From Polyangiaceae bacterium (GTDB lineage: Bacteria > Myxococcota_A > Polyangia > Polyangiales > Polyangiaceae), in contig JAJDAH010000480.1 in the NCBI GenBank assembly GCA_029261965.1, positions 1-39,930 of the forward strand: 39,930 nt of DNA, in the 5' to 3' direction. Shown here piece by piece: positions 1-11,747 of the stretch (position 1 is its first letter; each line of letters begins with the position of its first letter). The notes under the pieces were generated by a model that saw only the letters and a list, made by a program, of their open reading frames with translations, did no database searches and was not told the origin of the DNA. The translations under genes were made by a program, and so were the position numbers.

Positions 1-1
1 C

Positions 2-700
2 AAGATCCCCAACCGGCTACAAGCTATCAGCGCACCCTCGATGATCATGTTCGCGGTGACGCTCTCGTTCGCCGCCATCGATTTCGTGATGAGCCTCGAA
101 TACGTGTTCTTCAGCACGATTTTCGGCGTGTACATCGTCGCTGGCGCCGTCTCGAGCTTCCACTCGCTGTTCGCGCTGACGCTCATGTGGCTTCAGAGCA
201 AGGGCAAGCTCGTCAAGGAAGTGACGGCAGAGCACTACCACGACCTCGGCAAGATGATGTTCGCCTTCGTGGTGTTCTGGTCCTACATCGCCTTCAGCCA
301 GTTCATGCTGATCTGGTACGCCGACATCCCGGAAGAGACGTTCTGGTTCAAGCACCGGTTCAACGGCGCCTGGGGCGACCTTTCGTGGGCGCTTCTATTC
401 GGTCACTTCGTGATTCCCTTTGTCGGGCTCATCTCGCGCTGGGTGAAGCGCGACAAGAAGAAGCTGGCCTTCTGGGCATTCTGGCTTTTGACGATCCAGT
501 TTTTCGACCTGTACTGGTTGATCAAACCCGCGCTGAGCCCGGAGTCGGGTGACCTCGGTCTCGGCGCGACGGACATCCTGTGCCTCGTCGGAACCGTCGG
601 GGTGTTCATCGCCGGCGTCGCGCACAACGCGGCGGGCAAGAACCTGATGGCCGTCAAGGACCCGCGCCTCGAAAAGTCGCTGGCGTTCGAGAACATCTAA
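2..700 (+). CDS. actF: Alternative complex III subunit ActF, C-terminal part (5' end cut by window)
   Basis: This is the C-terminal ~232 residues of an NrfD/PsrC-like multi-span membrane protein. The reading frame is open to the first bases of the window, so the start lies outside. It has the ActC/ActF-type segment DFVMSLEYVFFSTIFGVY near the beginning, followed by about five more hydrophobic helices and a cytoplasmic-looking end (VKDPRLEKSLAFENI). In alternative complex III, ActF is one of the quinol-site membrane subunits of the bc1-independent quinol:cytochrome c oxidoreductase. The SCO and caa3 oxidase genes immediately downstream fit the usual ACIII-oxidase supercomplex operon. ActF is preferred over ActC because it is the last act gene before the oxidase genes; that choice is inference. 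Confidence 0.85.
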   Translation, partial: KIPNRLQAISAPSMIMFAVTLSFAAIDFVMSLEYVFFSTIFGVYIVAGAVSSFHSLFALTLMWLQSKGKLVKEVTAEHYHDLGKMMFAFVVFWSYIAFSQFMLIWYADIPEETFWFKHRFNGAWGDLSWALLFGHFVIPFVGLISRWVKRDKKKLAFWAFWLLTIQFFDLYWLIKPALSPESGDLGLGATDILCLVGTVGVFIAGVAHNAAGKNLMAVKDPRLEKSLAFENI

Positions 701-715
701 CGGGGCGCGAGCACG

Positions 716-1303
716 ATGGCCACGACTCAAGACAAACAGAACCTGCCCGTCATCGCGACCGTCGGTCTGGTGACGGCGATAGGCATGCTCGTCATCAGTG
801 TCACGGTGACCGCGCTCGTGCGAAGCGAGGTCACCAAGCAGGAAGTCGAGAAAGGCTCGACCGCGAACCTCCGTGCCATCAACGAGCTCGAAGCCGAGCA
901 AAACGAAAACTTGACGAAGGGTAGTCTACCCATCGACAAGGCCATGGCGGCGGTCATCGCCGATCTGAAAGCGGATCCGTCTTCGGCAACACCTCCGAAA
1001 CCGGACGATGTCGAGGATGAGCCCGATGCAGGCGCCGATGGCGGCGACGGCGGCGAGGACGAGGACGGCGGCGCCGAAGAAACCGACGACGACGACGACG
1101 ATGACGAGCTGGGCGAAGCACCTGCACCGGCGCCCGAAGGTGCTACGCCTCCAGCACCGCGCCCGACGCCCGCCGCGCCCACCCCGAGGCCAGCGCCACC
1201 GCCAGTCCCGGCCCCCGAAGCTCCGGCTCCGAGCCCACCCGCTCCTGCACCCACGCCGCCGGCTCCAGCACCTTCGCCAGCACCGCAGCCCCCGCCTCAA
1301 TGA
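716..1303 (+). CDS. Small membrane-anchored acidic/proline-rich protein of the ACIII-caa3 operon
   Basis: This 195-residue protein has no family I recognise. It has one N-terminal transmembrane helix (about residues 11-33), a short soluble segment (about 34-90) that includes SLPIDKAMAAVIADL, then an acidic Asp/Glu/Gly run (about 98-130) and an Ala/Pro-rich tail to the end. Only the first 90 residues look like a folded or conserved part. It starts 15 bp after actF and its stop overlaps the next start (ATGA at 1300-1303), so it is translationally coupled to the SCO gene and belongs to the respiratory operon. A role as an accessory subunit of alternative complex III or of the oxidase is inference from position only. 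Confidence 0.7.
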   Translation: MATTQDKQNLPVIATVGLVTAIGMLVISVTVTALVRSEVTKQEVEKGSTANLRAINELEAEQNENLTKGSLPIDKAMAAVIADLKADPSSATPPKPDDVEDEPDAGADGGDGGEDEDGGAEETDDDDDDDELGEAPAPAPEGATPPAPRPTPAAPTPRPAPPPVPAPEAPAPSPPAPAPTPPAPAPSPAPQPPPQ

Positions 1304-2160
1304 AACTCGCGCTTCTGCCTCTCGTTCTCGTTTTCGCCCTCGTCGGTACGGCGAGCGTGAGCGCCGAGGCGAAGCCGGTAGAGATCAAGGAGCGAACCGA
1401 GCAGCTCCCGCAGCGTCTCGAAGGAATCGACGTTGACGAGAAGCTCGACGAGCTCTTGCCGATGGACACCGAGTTCGTCGACGAAAACGGCAAAAACGTC
1501 CGGTTGGGAGACTACTTCGGCGGCGACCTGCCGGTCGTCGTCACCCTCAACTACTCGAACTGCCCAATGCTCTGCAGCCTACAGCTGAACGGGTTCGTCG
1601 ACGCACTCAAGCAGCTCGACCTCACCGCCGGCAAAGACTTTCGCATGCTCACCTTGGCGATCGACCCCGAAGAGACGCCCGACCTCGCGCGGAAGAGCAA
1701 GGCGCGTTACGTCGGCCAATACGAACGACCGGAGGCCGCCGAAGGCTGGCACTTCTTGACGGGCAAGTCCGTGAGCCGAGTCGCCGACGCGATCGGTTTC
1801 TCCTACGCTTACAACGAGAAGCGCAAGGAGTGGGTCCACGCCGCGGCGCTCATCGTCGCCACCCCCGAAGGGAAGATCGCGCGGTACCTCTACGGCATCG
1901 AATATCACCCGAAGACGGTGCGACTCTCGATCGTGGAGTCGTCCGAAGGAAAGATCGGTTCGACCATCGACCGCCTCCTGCTCTACTGCTTTCACTTCGA
2001 CGAGACCGAAGGGCGCTACGCCCCAGTGGCGATGAACATCATGCGGCTCGGCGGCGGCATGACCGTGCTCCTGCTCGGTGGATTTCTGGGTCTCTTTTGG
2101 GTTCGTGAGTCGCGAAAGTCGCGTCAGCAGCGAACCGCGACGACAGGTTCAGCTCGATGA
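1300..2160 (+). CDS. SCO1/SenC-type copper chaperone for cytochrome c oxidase
   Basis: 286-residue SCO-family protein that delivers copper to, or keeps reduced, the CuA cysteines of oxidase subunit II. It has a signal-like hydrophobic N-terminus (residues 1-22), a thioredoxin-like fold with the copper-binding CxxxC motif (Cys88 and Cys92 in NCPMLC) and the conserved distal His (His180 in WVHAAALIV). There is an additional hydrophobic segment near residues 250-268 followed by a basic tail, which would anchor the C-terminus in the membrane; many SCO proteins have an N-terminal anchor instead. It overlaps both neighbours by ATGA, and coxB follows directly, so chaperone and client are co-translated. 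Confidence 0.93.
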   Translation: MKLALLPLVLVFALVGTASVSAEAKPVEIKERTEQLPQRLEGIDVDEKLDELLPMDTEFVDENGKNVRLGDYFGGDLPVVVTLNYSNCPMLCSLQLNGFVDALKQLDLTAGKDFRMLTLAIDPEETPDLARKSKARYVGQYERPEAAEGWHFLTGKSVSRVADAIGFSYAYNEKRKEWVHAAALIVATPEGKIARYLYGIEYHPKTVRLSIVESSEGKIGSTIDRLLLYCFHFDETEGRYAPVAMNIMRLGGGMTVLLLGGFLGLFWVRESRKSRQQRTATTGSAR

Positions 2161-3161
2161 TGACACTACTCAACATGCAGCCTTCTCCCCAGCCTGACCG
2201 CCCGGCTCTCAAGCTCGCCGAGCGCACCGAGTATTGGATGCCGCCGCAGGCCTCCACGGTCGCCGAAGAGCTCGACTGGCTGTTCTTCCTCATCTACTGG
2301 GTGTCGCTCTTCAGCTTCTTCGCCGTGGTCGGCGCGATGATCTATTTGATCTGGAAGTACAAGGCGACGTCACGAGCCGCCAACGAGCAGCCCGAGCCTT
2401 CGACGGATCACAACACGACCCTCGAAATCACCTGGTCGGTGATTCCGCTCATCGCGGTCATCGGCATCTTCGTGATCGGATTCAAAGGCTTCGTCAACAT
2501 GCGCACGCCGCCGAAGGACGCCTACGAGATCCATGCGATCGGGCAGAAGTGGAGTTGGGCGTTCAAGTACTCCAACGGGCAGGTCAGTGACGAGTTCCAC
2601 GTCCCAGTCGATACGAACGTGCGCGTGCTCATCAGCTCGAAGGACGTTCTGCACGCATTCTGGGTTCCCGCGTTTCGAGTCAAACAAGACGCCGTCCCTG
2701 GGCGCTACACGGACGTTTGGTTCAACGCGAACACCGCCGGTGAATACGTGCTCGAATGCGCGGAGTATTGCGGGACCAGCCACTCGGACATGCTCGCCAA
2801 GGTCGTGGTGCACGAGCCTGGCGGGTTCGACAAGTGGATGGACGAAAAGATCAAGCTCGAAGAGGCGATGCCACCCGCCGAGCTCGGAGAGCTCGAGTAC
2901 GGGCGGCAGGGCTGCAAAGTCTGCCACTCGATCGACGGCACCCGTCTGACCGGGCCTAGTTTCAAGGGCCTGTTCGGCAAGCAAGAAACCCTGGTCGGCG
3001 GCGGCACCGTCACCGTCGACGAAAACTACATTCGCGAATCCATAAACGAGCCCCAAGCCAAAGTGGTCGCGGGCTATCCGCCGTCGATGCCGACTTACAA
3101 AGGCCAGCTCAGCGACAAGCGGATCATGGGTATCGTCGAATACATCAAGACTTTGAAGTAG
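2157..3161 (+). CDS. ctaC: Cytochrome c oxidase subunit II with fused cytochrome c domain (caa3 type)
   Basis: 334-residue subunit II. Two transmembrane helices (about 42-66 and 91-112) precede a periplasmic cupredoxin domain with the full CuA set: His166, Cys201, Cys205, His209 and Met212 ([12 protein letters not shown]). A fused mono-heme cytochrome c domain follows, with CxxCH at 253-257 and a probable axial Met311 in PPSMPTY. The fusion makes this a caa3 oxidase that accepts electrons through its own heme c, which suits direct transfer from alternative complex III. The start overlaps the SCO stop (ATGA); Met1 and Met2 are adjacent candidate starts. There is no lipobox, in contrast to some caa3 subunits. 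Confidence 0.96.
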   Translation: MMTLLNMQPSPQPDRPALKLAERTEYWMPPQASTVAEELDWLFFLIYWVSLFSFFAVVGAMIYLIWKYKATSRAANEQPEPSTDHNTTLEITWSVIPLIAVIGIFVIGFKGFVNMRTPPKDAYEIHAIGQKWSWAFKYSNGQVSDEFHVPVDTNVRVLISSKDVLHAFWVPAFRVKQDAVPGRYTDVWFNANTAGEYVLECAEYCGTSHSDMLAKVVVHEPGGFDKWMDEKIKLEEAMPPAELGELEYGRQGCKVCHSIDGTRLTGPSFKGLFGKQETLVGGGTVTVDENYIRESINEPQAKVVAGYPPSMPTYKGQLSDKRIMGIVEYIKTLK

Positions 3162-3175
3162 CCGGAGAATCACCG

Positions 3176-4858
<1,683 letters not shown>

Positions 4859-4860
4859 GG

Positions 4861-5664
4861 ATGAGCCAGACCACGGCTGACGCCCACGGGGACGGTCATG
4901 ACGACGATCATGACCACTACCCAGTCAACGAATACCCGTACGTCGCACACCACTTCGACAGTCCGGAACACCAGTTCGAGGCCGGCAAGTTCGGCATCTG
5001 GCTGTTTTTGGTCACCGAGGTGCTGTTCTTCAGCGGGCTGTTCTGCGCATACGCGATCTACCGGGCCATGCGCCCGGAGGTCTTCGAGTACGCGCACTAC
5101 TACCTCGACAAGAACCTCGGCGCGCTGAACACGATCGTGCTGCTCGTCTCGAGCTTCACGGCGGCCTGGGCGGTTCGAGCCGCTCGGCTACGCCAGAAGA
5201 ATCTGCTGATGCTGCTCATCGTGATCACCATCGGCTGCGCCTTCACCTTCATGGGCGTGAAGTATTTCGAGTACAGCCACAAGTTTCACGACCAGTTGCT
5301 GTGGGGATTGAACTTCAATCCCGCACACCCGGCCTGGGAGCTGCCTTCCTTCCAAGCGAAGCATCCAGAGCTCTACGCGAAGATCCAGGAAGCGCTGGCT
5401 GCCGGCGGGCCCGAAGCCGCGGCGAAAGTGATGCCCCAACCGGCGAACACCCACGTCTTCTTCAGCATCTACTTTTTCATGACCGGGCTGCACGGGGTGC
5501 ACGTCATCGGCGGCATCGTCGTCTGGATCTGGATGCTCATCAAAGCCGCAAAGAACCAGTTCGGCCCGAAGTACTTCGGCCCCATCGACTTTGCCGCTCT
5601 GTATTGGCACTTGGTCGACCTCGTGTGGATCTACCTGTTCCCGTTGCTCTATTTGATTTCGTGA
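4861..5664 (+). CDS. ctaE: Cytochrome c oxidase subunit III
   Basis: 267-residue COX3-family protein with five predicted transmembrane helices (about 43-67, 88-108, 114-134, 198-227 and 244-266), the common short bacterial form. The N-terminal 40 residues are rich in His and Asp (AHGDGHDDDHDHY). Helices 3 and 4 are separated by a long soluble loop (about 140-197) containing an Ala/Glu-rich stretch, longer than in the mitochondrial protein. The conserved FFMTGLHGVHVIGG and YWHLVDLVWIYLFPLLY segments identify the family. The start is 2 bp after the ctaD stop, with AGG just upstream. Confidence 0.95.
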   Translation: MSQTTADAHGDGHDDDHDHYPVNEYPYVAHHFDSPEHQFEAGKFGIWLFLVTEVLFFSGLFCAYAIYRAMRPEVFEYAHYYLDKNLGALNTIVLLVSSFTAAWAVRAARLRQKNLLMLLIVITIGCAFTFMGVKYFEYSHKFHDQLLWGLNFNPAHPAWELPSFQAKHPELYAKIQEALAAGGPEAAAKVMPQPANTHVFFSIYFFMTGLHGVHVIGGIVVWIWMLIKAAKNQFGPKYFGPIDFAALYWHLVDLVWIYLFPLLYLIS

Positions 5665-5682
5665 GCGGTCGGAGAGACTTCA

Positions 5683-6303
5683 ATGGCTGACAAAGACGAC
5701 GACACGACCGAAGAAGAAGAGACGGAATCCTCCGAAGAGGAAACCGAAGAATCTAGCTCCGAAGAAGCCGACACGTCGGACGACGACGACTCGGAGGACG
5801 AGGGCTCGGACGACGGCGACACTCAGGAAGACGACCCCGAAAAGGAGTTCTTCGAGCCCGCGCCGGCACCCGCTGATCACGAACACGAGCACGAGGGCCA
5901 CGACGACCACGACAACCCGATGGGCCACGCGCTGCCCGTCAAGATGCTCGGCGGCGTGCTCGGCCTGCTGCTCGTTCTGACGGTGGTCACCGTCGCCGTC
6001 ACCTACGTGGATCTCGGCGTACTCAACCTCGCCGTGGCACTGCTCATCGCCACGGTGAAAGCCGGGCTCGTCGTCACGGTCTTCATGCACTTGAAGTGGG
6101 ACAAGGTCCTGAACACCTTTGCTTTCGTGAGCTCGGTGCTCTTTGCGATCCTCTTCGTTTCGCTCGCGATGACCGACCGAAGCGAGTACCAAAAAGACAT
6201 CGACAGCTACATCGAGGACAATCCACCAGCCGAGCCTGCAGCTCCTGCGCCGGCAGCCGCTTCAGCCGCAGCACCCGCGGCCCCGGCGCCCTCAGCCCAC
6301 TGA
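5683..6303 (+). CDS. ctaF: Cytochrome c oxidase subunit IV (prokaryotic COX4 type) with long acidic N-terminus
   Basis: 206 residues. The core (about 82-165) has three hydrophobic helices and the COX4_pro-like segment ATVKAGLVVTVFMHLKWD, placing it as the small fourth subunit of the oxidase. The first ~80 residues are almost only Glu, Asp, Ser and Thr and end in a His-rich DHEHEHEGHDDHD patch; the last ~25 are Ala/Pro-rich. Usual family members are about 100 residues, so both tails are extra. It is the last gene of the oxidase operon, 18 bp after ctaE, and is followed by a bidirectional terminator. Confidence 0.88.
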   Translation: MADKDDDTTEEEETESSEEETEESSSEEADTSDDDDSEDEGSDDGDTQEDDPEKEFFEPAPAPADHEHEHEGHDDHDNPMGHALPVKMLGGVLGLLLVLTVVTVAVTYVDLGVLNLAVALLIATVKAGLVVTVFMHLKWDKVLNTFAFVSSVLFAILFVSLAMTDRSEYQKDIDSYIEDNPPAEPAAPAPAAASAAAPAAPAPSAH

Positions 6304-6310
6304 CCCATTC

Positions 6311-6346
6311 AGATAGAAAAAATACTCGCGACTGAGTTTTCTATCT
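6311..6346. terminator. Bidirectional terminator between the oxidase operon and dacB
   Basis: A perfect 10-bp inverted repeat (AGATAGAAAA at 6311-6320, TTTTCTATCT at 6337-6346) is separated by 16 nt, which contain a further ACTC/GAGT pair. The arms carry A- and T-tracts, so either strand would give a stem with a U-rich descending arm. The dacB stop codon (TAG, 6341-6343) lies inside the right arm. Confidence 0.75.
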
Positions 6347-7792
6347 CTTCGCTTCGGCGGCAATCACCTCGACGACTTGGTCGATTCGTCGTCGAACGGC
6401 GCCGTGGGCAGCCAGGCCGTTGACCACGAAGGCGAAGGCGACCATTGGCCGTCCACCGGGGTCGAGAACGTAGCCACTGAGCGCGTCCGCCCGGGCGAGC
6501 GTGCCGGTTTTTGCTCGGATGCGGCGGCTTTTGCCGTGAGAACGAAACCGGGAGCGGAGCGTGCCGTCGGCGCCACCGACGGCAAGGTGGGCCACGAACT
6601 CGTTCGACACCTTCGAGTCCTGCGCGAGTGCCCTGAGAGCTCCGGTCAGAGACTTGGCCGACAACCGATTGGCGTCGAACAACCCCGAGCCGTTCCGCAC
6701 GACGATGCCGCGATGGTACGCACCGATCTTTTTCATCCAATCGGTCACGACCGCCGCGCCGGCCGCGCTCGTACCGGGTGCACCACGGGCCTCGGCGCCG
6801 AGGGTCTTCAACACCATCTCGGCGTAGAAGTTGTCGCTCTCCTTACCGAGCTCGGCGAGGAGCGCGCTCAGCCGCTCTGATCCGACGTAGGTGAGCCGCC
6901 GCTTCTCATCGGCACCGCCGGAGCTCACTCCGCCTTTGACGTCGACACCGAGCTCACCGAGCAGGTGCTTGAAAACGAACCCCGCGACCAGCCGCGGGTC
7001 GTCGACACGTTTCTGGAACCTGAGCCGCGGCAGCCCGTCGGACACGTGGCCGCCGACCGACGCCCTCAGCGGGAGGCCGACGCCGGGATGCAAACGAAGG
7101 CGAACCCCCTGTCCCGACCCGCGCGGCTTCGTGGCGACACTGCCTTCGACGCCGACGACACCGGGTGGATCGAACCAGACCTTCGCCGGTTGCCCGGGCT
7201 CTGCGGCCAACACGTTCATCGTCACCGCGTTGCGATCGAGCGAAAGAGCGCTGACGGGTGCGCGGAAGCTCGCCCATTCGTTCGGTTGCTGCTCGAACGC
7301 CGGGGGGACGAACTTTTCGTCGAACCGGCTCTGGTCGACCTCGATCCCGCCGGTGACGCGACGGAGGCCCCGTTTCTCGAGTGATCGCGCGAGCCGCCAA
7401 AGATCGGCGAGCGTGAGCGACGGGTCGCCGTGGCCGCGCAGCACGAGGCGTCGAGCGACGCCGCCCTCGACGCGCCCGTAGACGCCGGTCGTGTACCGAA
7501 AGCTAGGACCGAGGCGGGCCAACGCCGCTCCAGCCGTGAGCACCTTGGCATTCGAAGCCGGATTGAGCGGGAGCCGCTCCGAGGAGGCGCCGAGGACGGC
7601 GCCGGTCTCGACGTGTACGATCGAAACGCTCGCGCGGCCGCCGCGGCTCTCTACCCAGGCTCGGAGCCCCTCCACTGCCCGCTCGTGAGCCGAGCTCCCT
7701 AGAGCGCGCGCGTCGTCGGCACGCGCCTCGGACGCCGGCGACACGATGCACAGGGGCAACGTGGCCAGCGCGACGGCGACGAAGTGCTTCAT
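6341..7792 (-). CDS. dacB: D-alanyl-D-alanine carboxypeptidase/endopeptidase, PBP4 (DacB) family S13
   Basis: 483-residue periplasmic penicillin-binding protein of peptidase family S13, which trims D-Ala from, or cuts cross-links between, peptidoglycan stem peptides. It has a signal peptide (residues 1-25, cleavage near SEARA) and the catalytic triad motifs SNAK (Ser80, Lys83), SDN in ESDNFYAEM, and KTG in RAKTGTLARADALSG. The start at 7792 is chosen because the signal peptide begins there and AGGGAG lies a few bases upstream; the frame is open for 45 more codons but those read as non-signal sequence running toward the divergent gene. It is transcribed divergently from an orphan solute-binding protein. 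Confidence 0.92.
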   Translation of the reverse strand: MKHFVAVALATLPLCIVSPASEARADDARALGSSAHERAVEGLRAWVESRGGRASVSIVHVETGAVLGASSERLPLNPASNAKVLTAGAALARLGPSFRYTTGVYGRVEGGVARRLVLRGHGDPSLTLADLWRLARSLEKRGLRRVTGGIEVDQSRFDEKFVPPAFEQQPNEWASFRAPVSALSLDRNAVTMNVLAAEPGQPAKVWFDPPGVVGVEGSVATKPRGSGQGVRLRLHPGVGLPLRASVGGHVSDGLPRLRFQKRVDDPRLVAGFVFKHLLGELGVDVKGGVSSGGADEKRRLTYVGSERLSALLAELGKESDNFYAEMVLKTLGAEARGAPGTSAAGAAVVTDWMKKIGAYHRGIVVRNGSGLFDANRLSAKSLTGALRALAQDSKVSNEFVAHLAVGGADGTLRSRFRSHGKSRRIRAKTGTLARADALSGYVLDPGGRPMVAFAFVVNGLAAHGAVRRRIDQVVEVIAAEAKR

Positions 7793-7889
7793 GGCTCCCT
7801 GAAACGCCACGAGGCCCGAGCCTATTCGGTTTTTGCTTCGCCCCCGAGTTTGTCGCGCACGACCCTGCTCGGTTGCTAAAACCGCGGTC

Positions 7890-9395
7890 GTGAATCGCTG
7901 GCGAATCGCGGTCTCCGTCGCCGCCATGCTTTCGTTTTTTCCCTCGGCGTGCCGCCAGCCGGATCATGCGCCCCGCGCGCTCGAAATCGTCGTTCCCACC
8001 GAGGCTTCGATTCTCGACCCACGGTTTTCGACACGCTCCCTCGACATCAAGGTGACCAGATTGGTGCACGCGGGGCTGGTCGGTCTGGACCCGGACACCC
8101 TCGAGCCGGTCCCATTGGTCGCCACTGGGTGGAAATTCGTCGACGAGCGGACCCTCGTCCTCCATCTGAAGAAAAACTTGACGTTTCACAGCGGTCGTCC
8201 GCTCGAGCCCGCGGACGTGTGCGCCACCATCGCTGGACTGGCCGATCCGTCGCTCGGGAGCCCGCACCGCGCCGTCGTTCGTGCGATCGGTGGCTGCTCA
8301 GTCACCGGCGGGCACGAGGTCACCATCCGACTCGCCGAGCCACGCGCCACGCTCTTGAGCGATCTCGAAGTGCCGATTCTGAGGCGAGACGAAATTCTGC
8401 GCGCGCCAGCTCCGGACGGCGACCTCGACGGCCTGGGCCCCTATCGGATCTCGCGCCTGCACCCCGGATCGGTCGAATTGTCCCCGGCGAGAACCGGAGT
8501 ATTGCCCGAGCCTGGCCGCCGCGTGGTCGTACGCACGGTGCGCGACGCCAACGCCCGGGCGCTCAGGCTGCTCGCTGGGCGAAGCGACATCGCACCCAAC
8601 GCAGTGCCCCACACCCTCTTGCCAACGTTTTCCGGACGCGATGGGCTCGAAGTGGTGAGCCGGCCAGGAGCGAACGTCACCTACCTGTTGTTCCAGAACG
8701 ACCGCCCTCCGTATGACCGGGCGGACGTTCGGCGAGCCATTTCCATGGCCATCGACCGAGAAAAGATCGTGCGAACACTGCTCGGTAGCCACGCGCAAAC
8801 AGCCGGCTGGATTTTCCCCAAGGGCCACTGGGCCAACCCCGACGGCTACGACCCGGTCGCTTTCGACGAAGACGCAGCGCGCGAGGTACTACGACAGCTC
8901 CCGCCGGCGTCGCTGCTCACGAGCACGGACAGAGCACGGGTCACGATCGCCCGTGCCATAGGTCAGATGCTCGAGGACGCGGGGCTCGAGGTTCAAATCA
9001 TTCCGCTCGATCTCGGGGTGTTGCTCCAGCGGCTCGACCAGGGCGACTTCTTGATGGCAATTTTGCAGATGCCCGAGCTCACCGAACCGAACATCTTGAA
9101 ATGGTTCTTTCACCCGAGCGGAGTCCCCGGTGAGGGCGGCGAGGGGCGCAACCGCGCGCGATTCCGGTCACGCCGTGCTGGGGAGCTGTTGGACCGCGCG
9201 TCGGAGGAGCGAGCCATCGAGCTACGCCGGAGCGACTACGCCTCGCTCGCGGGCCTCATGAGGGCCGAGCTGCCGGTGCTTCCGCTCTGGCACGAGGACC
9301 AGGTGGCCGTCGTCAGCCGGCGCGCGAAGGGCTTTCGGCTGAGCGCCGAGGGTCGCTGGCTCGCGGTCGCGGCGATTCCGGGCCCTGGGCGTTGA
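7890..9395 (+). CDS. Extracytoplasmic solute-binding protein, family 5 (peptide/nickel type), likely lipoprotein
   Basis: 501-residue SBP_bac_5 protein (DppA/OppA-like). The typical N-terminal lobe features are present: EIVVPTEASILDPRFST, then LVHAGLVGLDPDTLEPVP and a segment around LKKNLTFHSGRPLEPADV. The GTG at 7890 is chosen because it begins a signal sequence ending at a Cys (FFPSAC), a weak lipobox; an upstream start at 7833 adds 19 unlikely residues. No permease or ATPase gene lies nearby, so it is an orphan binding protein. The ligand is unknown; the neighbouring DacB makes muropeptides or D-Ala-containing peptides an inferred possibility. Confidence 0.85.
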   Translation: MNRWRIAVSVAAMLSFFPSACRQPDHAPRALEIVVPTEASILDPRFSTRSLDIKVTRLVHAGLVGLDPDTLEPVPLVATGWKFVDERTLVLHLKKNLTFHSGRPLEPADVCATIAGLADPSLGSPHRAVVRAIGGCSVTGGHEVTIRLAEPRATLLSDLEVPILRRDEILRAPAPDGDLDGLGPYRISRLHPGSVELSPARTGVLPEPGRRVVVRTVRDANARALRLLAGRSDIAPNAVPHTLLPTFSGRDGLEVVSRPGANVTYLLFQNDRPPYDRADVRRAISMAIDREKIVRTLLGSHAQTAGWIFPKGHWANPDGYDPVAFDEDAAREVLRQLPPASLLTSTDRARVTIARAIGQMLEDAGLEVQIIPLDLGVLLQRLDQGDFLMAILQMPELTEPNILKWFFHPSGVPGEGGEGRNRARFRSRRAGELLDRASEERAIELRRSDYASLAGLMRAELPVLPLWHEDQVAVVSRRAKGFRLSAEGRWLAVAAIPGPGR

Positions 9396-9419
9396 ATTTC
9401 CCCGAAATCGCTGTAATCA
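9392..9419 (+). promoter_or_regulatory. Candidate promoter for the 9427 gene, leaderless arrangement
   Basis: TTGAAT (9392-9397), 16 nt, then TAATCA (9414-9419), with only 7 nt before the GTG start at 9427. Transcription would begin at or next to the start codon. No Shine-Dalgarno sequence is visible. This is a motif match by eye only. Confidence 0.4.
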
Positions 9420-9426
9420 CGGGTCC

Positions 9427-9954
9427 GTGTCCAGATGGGTGCCCGGATTCTTCGTGCTCGCCGCGGTCTTCGCGCTAGCGCAGCCAGCGGCCGCTGACGA
9501 ACCCGTGCGCATCGAGCGCTACGACGCGGACGCTTACCCCCCGAGGGGCACCGGAACGCGCCTAGTCCTCGGTGGCGCTGGCGCAACGGCGTTCTGGTAC
9601 GGGGCAGCCGTCGGCATTTCGTACCTGAATCCGAACAAGCCGGGGGCGGACGATCTCCGAATCCCCATCGCCGGGCCGTGGATGACGCTGGCAGACACCG
9701 GGTGCAGCCCGAGAAACCCGCAGTGCGGGATCTTCGGTCGAGTTTTGCGCGCGATTTTCGTGACCATCGACGGCGTGGGACAGGCGGGCGGTGTCCTAGT
9801 CATGGGCGAAGGCATTTTCCTCCGAACGAGCTCGGCCCCGCCAAGAACCCAACCGAGACCGCAGCCGCCGAAATTGCGCCGGAAACCGACGGTCTCCGCG
9901 GCTCCCATCGTCACGGGCGACGTTTTGGGCGTCAGCGTGTTTGGTCGATTCTAG
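9427..9954 (+). CDS. Secreted or membrane-associated hypothetical protein
   Basis: 175 residues, GTG start. A signal peptide (about residues 1-23, cleavage near PAAADE) is followed by a hydrophobic Gly-rich segment (LVLGGAGATAFWYGAAVGISYL), a Cys pair in DTGCSPRNPQCGIF and a second Gly/Val-rich hydrophobic stretch (VTIDGVGQAGGVLVMGEGIFL). The C-terminus is basic and Pro-rich (PRTQPRPQPPKLRRKP). I do not recognise the family. The pattern of two hydrophobic hairpins suggests a small envelope protein. It follows the solute-binding gene by 31 bp but seems to have its own promoter. Confidence 0.65.
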   Translation: MSRWVPGFFVLAAVFALAQPAAADEPVRIERYDADAYPPRGTGTRLVLGGAGATAFWYGAAVGISYLNPNKPGADDLRIPIAGPWMTLADTGCSPRNPQCGIFGRVLRAIFVTIDGVGQAGGVLVMGEGIFLRTSSAPPRTQPRPQPPKLRRKPTVSAAPIVTGDVLGVSVFGRF

Positions 9955-9971
9955 TTCCGCGCGATTCATAG

Positions 9972-11711
<1,740 letters not shown>

Positions 11712-11747
11712 CGTCGCCGATCGGTCGAACGCTCGCCTCGTGGGACG

